Shown here: in pieces, positions 37,682-46,674 of the stretch
Numbering within the stretch: position 1 is the stretch's first letter
Layout of the letters: every line of letters begins with the position of its first letter
Assembly (NCBI RefSeq): GCF_935822925.1
Contig: NZ_CAKXZS010000010.1
Span: 30,823-94,822, forward strand
DNA from: Mesorhizobium ventifaucium
Lineage (GTDB): Bacteria; Pseudomonadota; Alphaproteobacteria; Rhizobiales; Rhizobiaceae
Direction of reading: 5' to 3'
DNA: 64,000 nucleotides
Translations under genes and position numbers: made by a program
Notes under the pieces: model-generated
The model's input: only the letters and a program-made list of their open reading frames with translations
The model's database searches: none
Told to the model about the DNA's origin: nothing

Positions 37682-38217
37682 AGCGGCACGAGCCTCCCGA
37701 TGACATTTGCGCGCGGCACCGGCCCGAAATAGCGGCCGTCGAATGACCGAATATCGTCGCTGCCGAGCAGGAAGATTTCGTTGTCGGCGAGTGTCCGGCA
37801 CCCGTTCCACCGTGGCAGCGGGCGGCCTCTGGTATCCTTCGCCAGCCGTCGCGCGACGATCTGGCCGTCGATGATGACCGCGTCATTGAAGGAGCAGACT
37901 TCGTCGCCCGGCAGCGCGGCAAGACGTTTTACCAGCGGCTCGTTGCGGGGCAGATAGCCGCGTTCGGCGGCGAGTTCGGCGAGCGATTCTGGCGGGCGGA
38001 CGAGCACCAGATCGCCCCGAGCCGGTGCTGCAAACCCGAGGCCATAGAGGCCGACGGGCGCGCTGGCCGAGGCGTTCCAGACCAGCCAGGGCGTTGGTTT
38101 GACGGTGCCGGCGAAGCCGATCAGGGTCAGTCCAATCACGGCAGCGGCGATGGTTTTGCGTGCCTGGAGGCGCCGCAGGCGGCTGCCGATCAGACGGATC
38201 GAAGGGCGCCGGCTCAT
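37669..38217 (-). CDS. traF: TraF, conjugal pilin-processing S26 peptidase
   Basis: The 182-residue protein has one N-terminal membrane helix (KTIAAAVIGLTLIGFAGTV), the catalytic Ser region SASAPVGLYGL, and the Lys region KRLAALPGDEVCSF, as in TraF of RP4. TraF-type peptidases mature and cyclise the TrbC pilin. It overlaps rdfS by four bases (ATGA). Confidence 0.92.
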   Translation of the reverse strand: MSRRPSIRLIGSRLRRLQARKTIAAAVIGLTLIGFAGTVKPTPWLVWNASASAPVGLYGLGFAAPARGDLVLVRPPESLAELAAERGYLPRNEPLVKRLAALPGDEVCSFNDAVIIDGQIVARRLAKDTRGRPLPRWNGCRTLADNEIFLLGSDDIRSFDGRYFGPVPRANVIGRLVPLWTE

Positions 38218-38483
38218 GAGCGGCCTCCCTGGCCGGCTTGGCCGGAACCGGCCTCACCACCCTCGTTACCAGCGTGCTGCGGGTGTCCTTTCGACCATCC
38301 GTCGAGTTCGTCGATGTGGTAGCGGACATAGCGGCCATGCTTGCGGAATTTCGGGCCGCCGCCCTTGAGCCGCATCTTTTCCAGCGTGCGCTGGGAGAGC
38401 CCGATATAGAAGGCTGCTTGGGCTGTGCTGAGAAAGGGACTGCCCTTTTTGGCGCGGGCCGCGCGTTCGTTTTCGTCGTCCAT
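38214..38483 (-). CDS. rdfS: RdfS-like excisionase (recombination directionality factor)
   Basis: The 89-residue protein contains a winged helix DNA-binding domain of the MerR/AlpA excisionase type (LSTAQAAFYIGLSQRTLEKM, then GRYVRYHIDELDGW) and a Gly-rich tail. In Mesorhizobium symbiosis ICEs a protein of this family, encoded next to traF and rlxS, drives excision with the integrase. The same neighbourhood is seen here, which supports the name. No integrase gene lies in the window. Confidence 0.85.
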   Translation of the reverse strand: MDDENERAARAKKGSPFLSTAQAAFYIGLSQRTLEKMRLKGGGPKFRKHGRYVRYHIDELDGWSKGHPQHAGNEGGEAGSGQAGQGGRS

Positions 38484-38644
38484 GGTGATCCTCGTTTCGC
38501 TTCGGACAAGCGAGGGCGAGGATGGGCGAGCGAGATCGCCTCCGGGACGGGCGAAGAGTCCGGGGAGAGTTTTCGCCGCCTTTTCGGGCGGGCGCCTGGG
38601 AATGAGCCCCGCGCCGGCTGGGGCGCGAGGCTCGGGTCGGCCGA

Positions 38645-38968
38645 TCAGTCGGCCGGGTTCCAGATGATGGCGTAGGTGTCGTCATCGTCCTGGCCGGCGG
38701 CGCGGCCGAGATTGGCGTAGAGCTTGCGCGGTCCGAACTCCGGCGCTGCAATCGACAGGCTCACATAATCCTTGCCGGAAGTCTCGCCGGTGCGGATCCA
38801 GCCGGCGCCAACTTCGACCCCCTGCGTCAGCACCCGGAAGTCGGGATGGTTGTCGGCGCTCTTGGCCTGGTTGGGGACGATGTCGATGTCGGCGCGGACG
38901 CTGAGCGTCTTGAGCTGGCCCTTGTAGGCGCCGTTTTCCTGCTTGTTGACGTAACCGATCGCGGTCAT
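38645..38968 (-). CDS. DUF736 family protein
   Basis: The 107-residue protein begins MTAIGYVNKQENGAYKGQLK and ends with GQDDDDTYAIIWNPAD; this is the DUF736 layout, found on rhizobial plasmids and ICEs between the relaxase and ParB-like genes. Function is unknown. A GGAG-type site precedes the ATG. It is 161 bp upstream of rdfS. Confidence 0.88.
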   Translation of the reverse strand: MTAIGYVNKQENGAYKGQLKTLSVRADIDIVPNQAKSADNHPDFRVLTQGVEVGAGWIRTGETSGKDYVSLSIAAPEFGPRKLYANLGRAAGQDDDDTYAIIWNPAD

Positions 38969-39085
38969 TGAAGTCTCCTTTTGCTGTCGCCGGGGACCAT
39001 CCCCTGCGATGGCGGACCGTAATGGGCGCGTCCGGACCGCCTGAACCCGACAGGGCCGAAGCGCTAGCGGAGGACCCGAGCGGGC

Positions 39086-39143
39086 AGCTTTTTTGAAGCG
39101 AAGCGGCGCGAGGAAGCCGCCGCAGGCGGCGGGGAAAAAAGCT
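39086..39143. repeat. Nested inverted repeat in the DUF736 upstream region
   Basis: Outer arms AGCTTTTTT (39086-39094) and AAAAAAGCT (39135-39143) enclose an inner GCCGCC-GCA-GGCGGC hairpin. The whole gap 38969-39500 (532 bp) has no supported gene. The element could fold as one structured RNA or cruciform; it lacks the classic terminator order. Confidence 0.45.
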
Positions 39144-39500
39144 GATCGGCGAGGGTTTCGGGCGGCCGGATCCGCCCATAGGTCGACAAGCCAGCCGCAG
39201 GGGAATGATCCTTGAAGAGAGCAGGAGATCGTGGGAAACGCGGTCGCTACAGCCAGGCAGGAGGGGCGGGAATTGATAAGACCTGCGGCTGATAAGGTGC
39301 CCACGCCGATCGAGATCGTGACCGCAGGTTGGGCGCAGAGCAGGCATCGGGCGGACGGACCGATCCATGGGGATCAGGAGTTTGCCGGCCTGGATTTTGC
39401 TGCGCGATGCGGGGCAAAGGAAGCTCGAACATGCAGCCACTGCGACCAGGGTACAGTGGCGATCGGCGGCTGCCGAGAAGCCGCCGCCGGCCGTGACAGG

Positions 39501-41225
39501 CTATTCGCAGACGAACAGCGACCTGACCCGTGCCCATTGATCGGCGGTGCGGAAGCCGCCTCGATCAGTGTAGCTTTCGACCGGGAATTTCATCCAGCGC
39601 GGCAGCCAGGTCTCGACTTGTCTGCGGCCGTTATCGCCTGAAAGAAAGTCGCGGATGATCTTCTTTTGCGTCTTCACCTTTTCGGCGACATTGGCGTCCG
39701 CGACGTGTTTGCCGCCGACTTCGGCAAGCATGGAATTGGCAATTTCCTTGTCGCGCAACAGGTCGAAGAAGGCGTCGTCCGGTTGCCAGCAAGCGCCGAT
39801 GTCGACATTCAGATGATTGCCGAGCGCCTCGATGACGGCGCTGTCGGCTTCAAGTGTCTCGGCCATGACGATGCTGAGAACGCGCATGACATGATCGTCG
39901 TAGAGCGCCAGGAGCCGCGCGAAGATGCTTGCCGTGCCGAAGTCGTCGCCATTGCCGCCAGCGATTGTGCCGTCCTCATCCGTTTGCCCAAGCAGCGCCA
40001 CGACCTCGCGCCGTTTTTCGGCAAACGCTGGCCTCGGCCTTTCAGGCTGCCAGGCTTGCGGCCACGATCTCGCTGCAAGCGCGCTGCGGTTCGCGGCGCA
40101 CCTGCCACAGGCCGGAACCGGCTATCGCATGCGCCACCATCAGGCGAAGTGCTGCGCCCGGATGGTCGAGCAGGCCCAAGCGCACGGCGGCATGACGGTG
40201 CAGATCGACATAGTTCTGCATCGGTCCGGTGAGTTCCGGCCGCGACGGTTTCGCGGCCGTCTCCTCCGCGCCCTCGCCATTCGCGCGGGCGCGGCGAGCC
40301 TCCTTGCACGATAGCCAGCCCTCGTGACACTCGACCTCGCCGCGATACGAGACGGCGATAAAGACCTTGCCGCCCTTCTGCTTCGGCATCTTTTCGTGGT
40401 CCCATGAGTGGAAATGCTGACCCGGTTCGAGCACGATCACCTCGCTCCAACCGTGTTCCAGACAGGCGTCGCGCTTGGCGGCAATCGCGCGTTCTGCTTT
40501 TGCCAGAACAGGTCGGCGTCGGCGAAATAACTTTCCTCGCCAAACAGGTCGGAGACGATCAGGCCCGGATAGTCCTCAATGGCAAACAGCGCCACCTTGG
40601 TGGAGATTGACTGTCCACCGAACAGCCACTGCTTCAACTGATAGCCGCGTGGCGCGTATTGCCCCGGATCGGCAAACAGTGCCAGCCAATCCTTCTGCTG
40701 GGCTTTCGAAGCCATGGTGAGATAGCGAGCGGTTTCGGTGTCGATTTCGTCCCGCCGATAGGCTTCGCGGATGTTGGGCAGCAGTTCGCCAAGCGCCAGA
40801 ATGCGCTTCACCTGAAGCTCCGTAATGCCGAAGGTGCCGGCGATCTCCGGAACTGTGCGGCCTTCTCTGATCAGCCGTGAGAACGTCTCCCATTGCGACA
40901 CTTCGTCGGGGTCGAGGCGGGCGACGTTCTCGATCAACGAGGCTTCGAGGGCATCGGCGTCCTCGCCAGCCTCCATGATGGCGCAGGGCAAGGGATCGGC
41001 TTTACCTCGCTCGTCGGCGAGCGATTTCGCGGCGAAATAGCGTCGCCGTCCGGCGACGATCTCGAAGCTTTCCGGCGAGCCGTTCGGCCGCACCAGAAGC
41101 GGCACGAGGACGCCACGCGCGCGGACGGACGGCAGAATGTCGGACAGGTCGGGCGCGCGTTTACCGTGGCGCATGTTGAGGGCGGAAATATTCAGTCGGT
41201 CGAGCGGAATATGGGCAAGCTGCAT
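39501..41225 (-). pseudogene. ParB-like partition protein gene with two compensating frameshifts
   Basis: The protein should run from MQLAHIPLDRLNISALNMRH through the ParB nuclease/CTP domain (FEIVAGRRRYFAAKSLADER), a KorB-type helix-turn-helix (VPEIAGTFGITELQVKRILA), and a C-terminal end ESYTDRGGFRTADQWARVRS. One base is missing near 40485-40491 (after FWQKQN), moving the middle (EPGQHFHSWDHEKMPKQKGG) out of frame. One extra base near 40030-40045 restores the frame. The N-terminal 245 codons could still make a shortened DNA-binding protein. Such large ParB-like proteins are common beside DUF2958 and ArdC on ICEs. Either a pseudogene or two read errors. Confidence 0.85.
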
Positions 41226-41301
41226 GTCTTCTCCTTCATTTGGGGTGCGATTGTCCCCGCCGGGGAGACCGAAGGCCGATGCGGCGGGGACGGGTTTGCG
41301 C

Positions 41302-41721
41302 CTAGCGGCGCTCTGGTTCCGCCGCGTCTGGCGGAAGCTCGGAATGGGATTTGGCAAGTGCTTCCGCTGTCTGCCGCAGAAGCCGCTCGGCTTCGGTGAT
41401 CTGGCCGGCGCTGCGCGCGGCCTCCGCATAAACGGACAGCGGAAAACGCGCTTTGAAATAAAGGTCGCGCTCGATGCCCAGTCCGAGCGGACCCTTGATG
41501 GATTCGAGTTCGGCAAGGCTGACGCTGCCGAGTTCAGGGAAGCCGAAGCCGAGGTCGCAAAGGCCGAACAGCGTGTCGCCGTCTGCATCGAGTTCGGTCA
41601 GAAGCCAGATCGCAGGACCGGCCGGATCGAACAGTTTCACGACCGGTGCGTGGTCGGTTTCGGCGTCGGCAGCGCCGTTGGCGAGGAGCCGGGCGCGCAG
41701 TTCATCGGTGATCAGGATCAT
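41302..41721 (-). CDS. DUF2958 family protein
   Basis: The 139-residue protein begins MILITDELRARLLANGAAD, with APVVKLFDPAGPAIWLLTEL and FGLCDLGFGFPELGSVSLAE, the DUF2958 core. Found next to ParB-like and ArdC genes in mobile elements; the biochemical role is unknown. It ends 76 bp before parB, probably the same transcript. Confidence 0.88.
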   Translation of the reverse strand: MILITDELRARLLANGAADAETDHAPVVKLFDPAGPAIWLLTELDADGDTLFGLCDLGFGFPELGSVSLAELESIKGPLGLGIERDLYFKARFPLSVYAEAARSAGQITEAERLLRQTAEALAKSHSELPPDAAEPERR

Positions 41722-41862
41722 TGCGGAATTCCTTCAAGACGGTTCGGGCTGATTGAGTGCGGCTTTTTGAAACAGGCGGATACGAGCGGCTGGTGCGCGC
41801 GCGCGGGCGCATCGGCGCGCCGTCAGAAGCGCAAGACGGTCGCGCATGGCGATGGAGCGCGC

Positions 41863-42825
41863 TCACGCGGCGATCTCGGCATGCGCCTCGCCTTCGACGT
41901 CGGCACTAAGGCCAAGCAGGAAATCGGCGGCTTTCGAGGCATGGCTGGCGGCGCGGAAAATGGCGCGATTGTCCTCGCGCAGAACCGTCAGCCATGAGCC
42001 GATGTAATCGGAATGGCGCACGGTCGGCTCGATACCGAGACTGCTGCAGATGAAGGCTGCGGCCATCTCGGCGACCAATTCCTCGCGCGCATAGGTTCTG
42101 GAGCCGAATGAGCCTGACAGGTCGCGCGCGAGTCGCGTCGGGTGGCCGGTCCAGTGGCCAAGCTCGTGAAAGCAGGTCCGGTAATAGTCGATCTGGTGGA
42201 AGAAAGCCGGCTGGGGCGGCACCTGGATGGTGTCGCTGCCGGGCATGTAGAAAGCGCGATCGCCACCGATACGGAAATCCGCACCGCTTCTGCGAATAAG
42301 TTGCTCGGCCTGCGGGACGATTTCGCGCGCCGGCAGCGGCTCGGCGGCGGCATGGAGATGGTCGGGAAGATTATCGCACTGCGCGACATTGAAGACGGTA
42401 AAGCGCTTCAAAAAAGGCACGGCCTGCGGTTCGTCGCCATCGGCCTTGGCGCGTTCCTTTTCGTCCTTGGGAATAAAGTGGTCAGCGTGAACGATGGTCG
42501 TGCCGCGCTCGCCCTTCCTGACATTGCCGCCAAGGGCAAGCGCCTGCCGGAAGGTGAGCCAGTTCTGGCTGGGGTATGAGCGCTCGATGACGGCGCCCCA
42601 CAGGATCAGGATATTGATGCCGGAATAGCGGCGCTGGGTGGCTGCATTCCTGGGCAGGCCAAGGGCTGCCTTTGCCCTGCCCCAGGGCTTGACCCATGGC
42701 ACGGTGCCGCGCTCCAGTTCGGCAACGATGCGGTCTGTGATCTCCTGATAGAGGCTGGCGCCTGAGCGCCCGCCCTTGCCCGCGCCAGCCTCTCGGCTGC
42801 CGGAACGCTTGTTGTTTGCACGCAT
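41863..42825 (-). CDS. ardC: ArdC-like antirestriction protein (DUF1738 metallopeptidase)
   Basis: The 320-residue protein starts MRANNKRSGSREAGAGKGGR, with the ssDNA-binding N-terminal domain (LYQEITDRIVAELERGTVPW) and the metallopeptidase site CFHELGHWTGHPTRLARD. ArdC of pSa binds single-stranded DNA and shields incoming DNA from restriction; the fold is conserved here. I start at the first ATG after the noncoding gap. Early expression in recipient cells is expected for this class. Confidence 0.88.
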   Translation of the reverse strand: MRANNKRSGSREAGAGKGGRSGASLYQEITDRIVAELERGTVPWVKPWGRAKAALGLPRNAATQRRYSGINILILWGAVIERSYPSQNWLTFRQALALGGNVRKGERGTTIVHADHFIPKDEKERAKADGDEPQAVPFLKRFTVFNVAQCDNLPDHLHAAAEPLPAREIVPQAEQLIRRSGADFRIGGDRAFYMPGSDTIQVPPQPAFFHQIDYYRTCFHELGHWTGHPTRLARDLSGSFGSRTYAREELVAEMAAAFICSSLGIEPTVRHSDYIGSWLTVLREDNRAIFRAASHASKAADFLLGLSADVEGEAHAEIAA

Positions 42826-43149
42826 TGTCTGGTCCTCCGTTCGCCAATCGCGCCCTCCCCCGGAAGCGGGGTGGGCGGCGAAAGCGACCGAAAAGGCCCG
42901 CCGTAGAAGGCAGACCGCATCCGAAGGACCGGAACGAAGAGGAGGACCCGGAGCGGCAAGCGGAGGGTTGCGGGATGCCGCGGCTGGCCTAGAAGGGAGT
43001 GCCGCCCACCCCGTGCCACCGGGGAAGGCCACCACAAAATCGACGCCGGCCGGCTGGCCGGCGACCGTCAGCAGCCGACAGGCTGCCCGCGTCAGGGGGC
43101 GAAGCCGGATGGCCGAGACCGCCTGAGCCTGTCGAAGAAAAGCGGGCTC

Positions 43150-43186
43150 GGTGCACGAGCACCCGGCGCGCGCCTTCAGGCGCGCG
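43150..43186 (-). terminator. Two hairpins downstream of the dsbA-like gene
   Basis: GGTGC-ACGA-GCACC (43150-43164) and an 8-bp CG stem with TTCA loop (43167-43186) follow the dsbA stop by 40 bp on the minus strand. No T-tract. Probably transcription stop or mRNA end protection. The rest of 42826-43225 holds no gene I can support. Confidence 0.4.
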
Positions 43187-43225
43187 GGCGCTCAGGACTC
43201 TGGTCCCCGAGAGCAGTTGATGCGG

Positions 43226-43942
43226 TCAAAATGCCGATTTTGCAGCTGTGGAAGACTGAATCTTGGCGTTTGCGCGCACATCGGCGATGCAGCGTTGCAG
43301 CCCGGCCATCTCTACCACCCCGGCTATCACTTCGTCGCCGACCACCAACGCCGGCGTGCCGGTGATGTACAGCTCGTTGGCGAGCGCGCGATCGCGTGCG
43401 ATGGCGTCGGTGATGGCCGGGCCTTGCATGTCCCGCTTGAGCTGCTCAACATCGAGGCCGACACGTGCCGCAACGGCTAGGGTGGTTCTTTGGTTAACCA
43501 AGCCGGGAAAAGCAAAAAGGGCGCGATCGAACGCCTCATATTTTCCCTGTATGCGGGAGGCGAGCGCCGCGCGCGCGGCGAATTCGGAAGCAGGTCCCAG
43601 GACCGGGAGCTGTTTACGCACACTCCTCAGATTGGGATCATGCTTGAGGGCTTGCTGGAGAATGAGGTCCATTTCCTTGCACAGCGGGCAGTTGTAGTCG
43701 AGGAATGAGACCAGGGGGACGTCGCCCTGCGGATTGCCGGCGATTGGCGAGGCGAGGTCGTTGAGGAGTGCGTCGCGATGCTGCCGAATGAGTATCCTCA
43801 AGTCCGCCGCGAGCAAGGCGTTCATCTCCGAGCCGTTGCAGGTCGTCAACCTATCTGGCTGTCGCTTTAGCGTTCCCAGCACGGACAAGGCGAGGACTAA
43901 GAAACCGATTATGGCGACAAGGCCGGCGTTTTGCTTGGACAT
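43226..43942 (-). CDS. DsbA-like thiol oxidoreductase, membrane-anchored
   Basis: The 238-residue protein starts MSKQNAGLVAIIGFLVLALS, an uncleaved anchor or signal, then a thioredoxin fold with the active site FLDYNCPLCKEMDLIL and the cis-Pro loop ITGTPALVVGDEVI. Proteins of the Com1/DsbA-like (DUF-type thioredoxin_4) family form or isomerise disulfides in the periplasm. CPLC is an unusual dipeptide between the cysteines. In this context it could fold the cysteine-containing Trb/Tra proteins or cytochromes, which is inference. Confidence 0.8.
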   Translation of the reverse strand: MSKQNAGLVAIIGFLVLALSVLGTLKRQPDRLTTCNGSEMNALLAADLRILIRQHRDALLNDLASPIAGNPQGDVPLVSFLDYNCPLCKEMDLILQQALKHDPNLRSVRKQLPVLGPASEFAARAALASRIQGKYEAFDRALFAFPGLVNQRTTLAVAARVGLDVEQLKRDMQGPAITDAIARDRALANELYITGTPALVVGDEVIAGVVEMAGLQRCIADVRANAKIQSSTAAKSAF

Positions 43943-43964
43943 GGGGTCGGGCTCCAATCAGCCG

Positions 43965-44177
43965 TTAACGGGGCAGCAACGGCTGGCCTTTTGGCGTGAA
44001 GTTGGTCGTCGCTTTGGATCGCTTGCCCGGCAGTTCCCGCAGTATCGGCAGTCGCGGGGGGCTCACAATGTCGATGCCGGCGCCATCTGGCGGTTGCTTT
44101 ATGACGGCTTCGCTCCAATGGGCTGACTGCAATAGCTGAGCGGCGTTCGCGAGTTGCCAGCCGAGACCACCGGTCAT
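43965..44177 (-). CDS. Hypothetical short protein between dctA and dsbA genes
   Basis: A 70-codon frame begins MTGGLGWQLANAAQLLQSAH and ends SFTPKGQPLLPR-like (NFTPKGQPLLPR). It fits neatly between two same-strand genes and its sequence looks protein-like, but it could be the tail of a longer gene lost upstream. No family recognised. Confidence 0.4.
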   Translation of the reverse strand: MTGGLGWQLANAAQLLQSAHWSEAVIKQPPDGAGIDIVSPPRLPILRELPGKRSKATTNFTPKGQPLLPR

Positions 44178-44197
44178 CACGCCGGGCGATCTGCCCT

Positions 44198-45247
44198 TCA
44201 ACGCCCGAGCGCCGAAGGACCCGCTCGCGAGAGCCTTTGCCAATCGTCCATCATCCGGCTCGCCCTGCTCCGGGCGACAACAAGCCTTCCCACTGCGTTG
44301 CCGAGAAAAATGGTCAGCACACGGCACTCCGACATAAAGTGGTCGACGCGAAGAATAAGCGTCACGCCGGCAGCTGGGGCGGTCGGAACGACAAAGAGCG
44401 CTGCAGCCAACGTGAGGAGGCCCGCACCGGTAATGCGAGTTGTTCCCTTCGAAGAGAGCAAGGCGACGAACAGCAGCAGGATCCGACCGCCGATCGACAG
44501 ATCCGTGTTCGTCGACTGGGCGAGGAAGAGGGGGACCAGCGTCATGTAGATGTTGGTGCCGTGCAGATTGAATGAATATCCGGCTGGGATGCCGAGGCCC
44601 ACGACCGAACGCCTGGCGCTCGCCCCTTCGACGGGCGCGGCCCTCATCAGAATGCCGACCAGCTTGAACACCGGCGCAAGGAGCGCCTGAAGCAAAGAAA
44701 GCACAGGCTTGCCCGTGTCGCCGACCATCGCCAGAGCGATGCCGAACAGGACCGAGAAGAACAGGACCTGCAGGATGTCGCCTTCGGCGAAGGCACCAAC
44801 GATTGACGGCATCAGCAAGCCGGTCACGAACTGCTCGTGTATCTTCGCCGCATAGCCCTTCACGGCCTGAGCATCGAGCGAGGCTGGATCGATGTTGAGG
44901 CCGGCACCTGGCTGAACGACATTTGCGACAATGAGACCGACAACCAGTGCGAGGCTCGAGAAGGTGAGGAAATAGATCATTGCCTTGCCGGCGACCCGGC
45001 CAACCTTCTTGAGATCTTTCATGCCGCCGATGCCGGTCGCAATTGTCAGGAAGATGACAGGCGCGATGATGATCTTCACGAGCTTGATGAAAGCATCGCC
45101 GAGCGGCTTCAGAGCCTCTCCGGTCCCCGGATAGAAAAAGCCAACAGCGACGCCAAGGGCGACGGCGGCAAGCACCTGCACGTAAAGCCGCGCAATATGG
45201 GGCTTACGAGGCCCGGCGTTCGCGCTGTGGACTTGTGGAGCTAACAC
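44198..45247 (-). pseudogene. dctA: DctA C4-dicarboxylate transporter with internal deletion
   Basis: The start is a GTG at 45247 with a GGGAGAG ribosome site. N-terminal half is typical DctA ([40 protein letters not shown]). After [12 protein letters not shown] the sequence jumps at about 44612-44635 to [20 protein letters not shown], skipping roughly 70 family residues that contain helices and the serine-rich SSS loop. Conserved SFNLDGTN is SFNLHGTN and the SSKGAAGITG region reads [10 protein letters not shown]. The frame stays open (349 codons), but transport is very unlikely. DctA normally supplies succinate and malate to bacteroids, so another copy must do this. Confidence 0.8.
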
Positions 45248-45586
45248 CGTTTCTCTCCCTGCCGGATCGGGGCGGGCTCTTCCTTGCTTCAAGGCCTCTC
45301 ACTGGCGGCGCTCCGGTCGAACGCTGCTGCCGTCTCGGGCGCAAGTGCCGTGCCAAGCAGCGGCGGCGCGATAACGCGCAGGACCTCTCACGCAGTGCCG
45401 CATTCGCCGCAGGCGGGTGCCCTCTTAAAAACAAGGGCAGACCGTCCGCGGGACATGCGGCCTGGCAGCGGCCGAAAGGTCGTCGAGGCAACCTGTTTGC
45501 CTTGGTGGCTGCGATCGGGATCTAGATGGTCAACATCTGGCCGGTCGAACCGAAAATCCGCGGGCGCATTTCCCGGACAGGCGCGA

Positions 45587-46321
45587 CTAGACGCCTCTCC
45601 TGTTTCCCCAGAGAATAACGTGCAACTGCGGCAACACGCGTGCTTCGAACCACCTGTCGTGTGTCACCTTTTCCACAAGCCACTCCATGCGTTTTATTAT
45701 TCCGTCCAGGTCGACAGGTGCGTCTTCATTGCCAAGGCGCGGTGGCGTGTGGTTGCCGGGTTGCAGATAGACCGGAAGGCGCGGAAATAGCGCGGCGGCG
45801 TCTTTGGCATAGGCGTAGTCACTCTCGTCGAAAACAACGAGCTTGAGCACGATTTGCGGCTTCTGCTGCGCCGCTTCTATGCACGCCTCGAATGCAGCCC
45901 AATCGGTCCTCATTTCGCTTGACGGCGGCTTTGGGCTGAGAACCAGCACATCAAGATCCGCAAACCAGTCGCTGACCACCGAACCTTGGGTTTCCAGTGC
46001 AAAACGGTAACCTTCACCACGGCCTCGCTCGATCAGCGCACCGAAGGGCTGAATGGCCGGATTGCCGCCTGACAGCGACACCATCACTGGCCGGCCACCG
46101 GAAAGCCCAACGACGCTTTGCCACACCGCATCGATTGGCATCATCTCCCATTCGTGGCGGAATTGACTGTCCACCGCATGGAGGCTGTCGCACCAGGAGC
46201 ACCGGTAGTCACACCCGCCGGTTCTGATGAAGACTGTAGGCAAACCGATGAGCACTCCCTCGCCCTGGATCGTGGGCCCAAATATCTCGCTCACACGGAT
46301 TGCGGGACACGTGTCCGTCAC
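45587..46321 (-). CDS. queE: QueE, 7-carboxy-7-deazaguanine synthase
   Basis: The 244-residue radical-SAM protein has the N-terminal [20 protein letters not shown] and the cluster motif [16 protein letters not shown], then [13 protein letters not shown]. It converts carboxytetrahydropterin to 7-carboxy-7-deazaguanine. It starts with GTG overlapping the queD stop (GTGA), so translation is coupled. Length is normal for the larger QueE subtype. Confidence 0.94.
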   Translation of the reverse strand: MTDTCPAIRVSEIFGPTIQGEGVLIGLPTVFIRTGGCDYRCSWCDSLHAVDSQFRHEWEMMPIDAVWQSVVGLSGGRPVMVSLSGGNPAIQPFGALIERGRGEGYRFALETQGSVVSDWFADLDVLVLSPKPPSSEMRTDWAAFEACIEAAQQKPQIVLKLVVFDESDYAYAKDAAALFPRLPVYLQPGNHTPPRLGNEDAPVDLDGIIKRMEWLVEKVTHDRWFEARVLPQLHVILWGNRRGV

Positions 46322-46674
46322 GGCCGGTATTCCGCCCAGGTTTTCGGGGTTTCGCTCACCCGCACGGCCGCGGTTTCCGGCAGACGTGCCTTACACCATT
46401 CATAGAAATGTCTGGCCAAGTATTCCGCCGTGACTTGCTCATGTCCCAGCACCTCGTTGAGGTGCCGGTGGTCGAGGCTCTCGTCTATATAACGTTTGAG
46501 CGGCGCCAGATCGTGATAGTCGCGTACGAAGCCGTGCACGTCCAGGTCCTTCGCCGAAAGTTCCACTTCGACGATGTAGTTATGCCCGTGCAGGCGCGCG
46601 CACTGATGATCCGGCGGCAAAGAGGTGAGCTGGTGCGAGGCCGAGAAGTGGAATTCCTTGGTGATGCGGAACAT
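46318..46674 (-). CDS. queD: QueD, 6-carboxytetrahydropterin synthase
   Basis: The 118-residue protein has the zinc histidines in FHFSASHQL and [12 protein letters not shown] and the catalytic region [12 protein letters not shown]. It makes 6-carboxytetrahydropterin from dihydroneopterin triphosphate. Its start overlaps the queC stop by four bases. Confidence 0.94.
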   Translation of the reverse strand: MFRITKEFHFSASHQLTSLPPDHQCARLHGHNYIVEVELSAKDLDVHGFVRDYHDLAPLKRYIDESLDHRHLNEVLGHEQVTAEYLARHFYEWCKARLPETAAVRVSETPKTWAEYRP

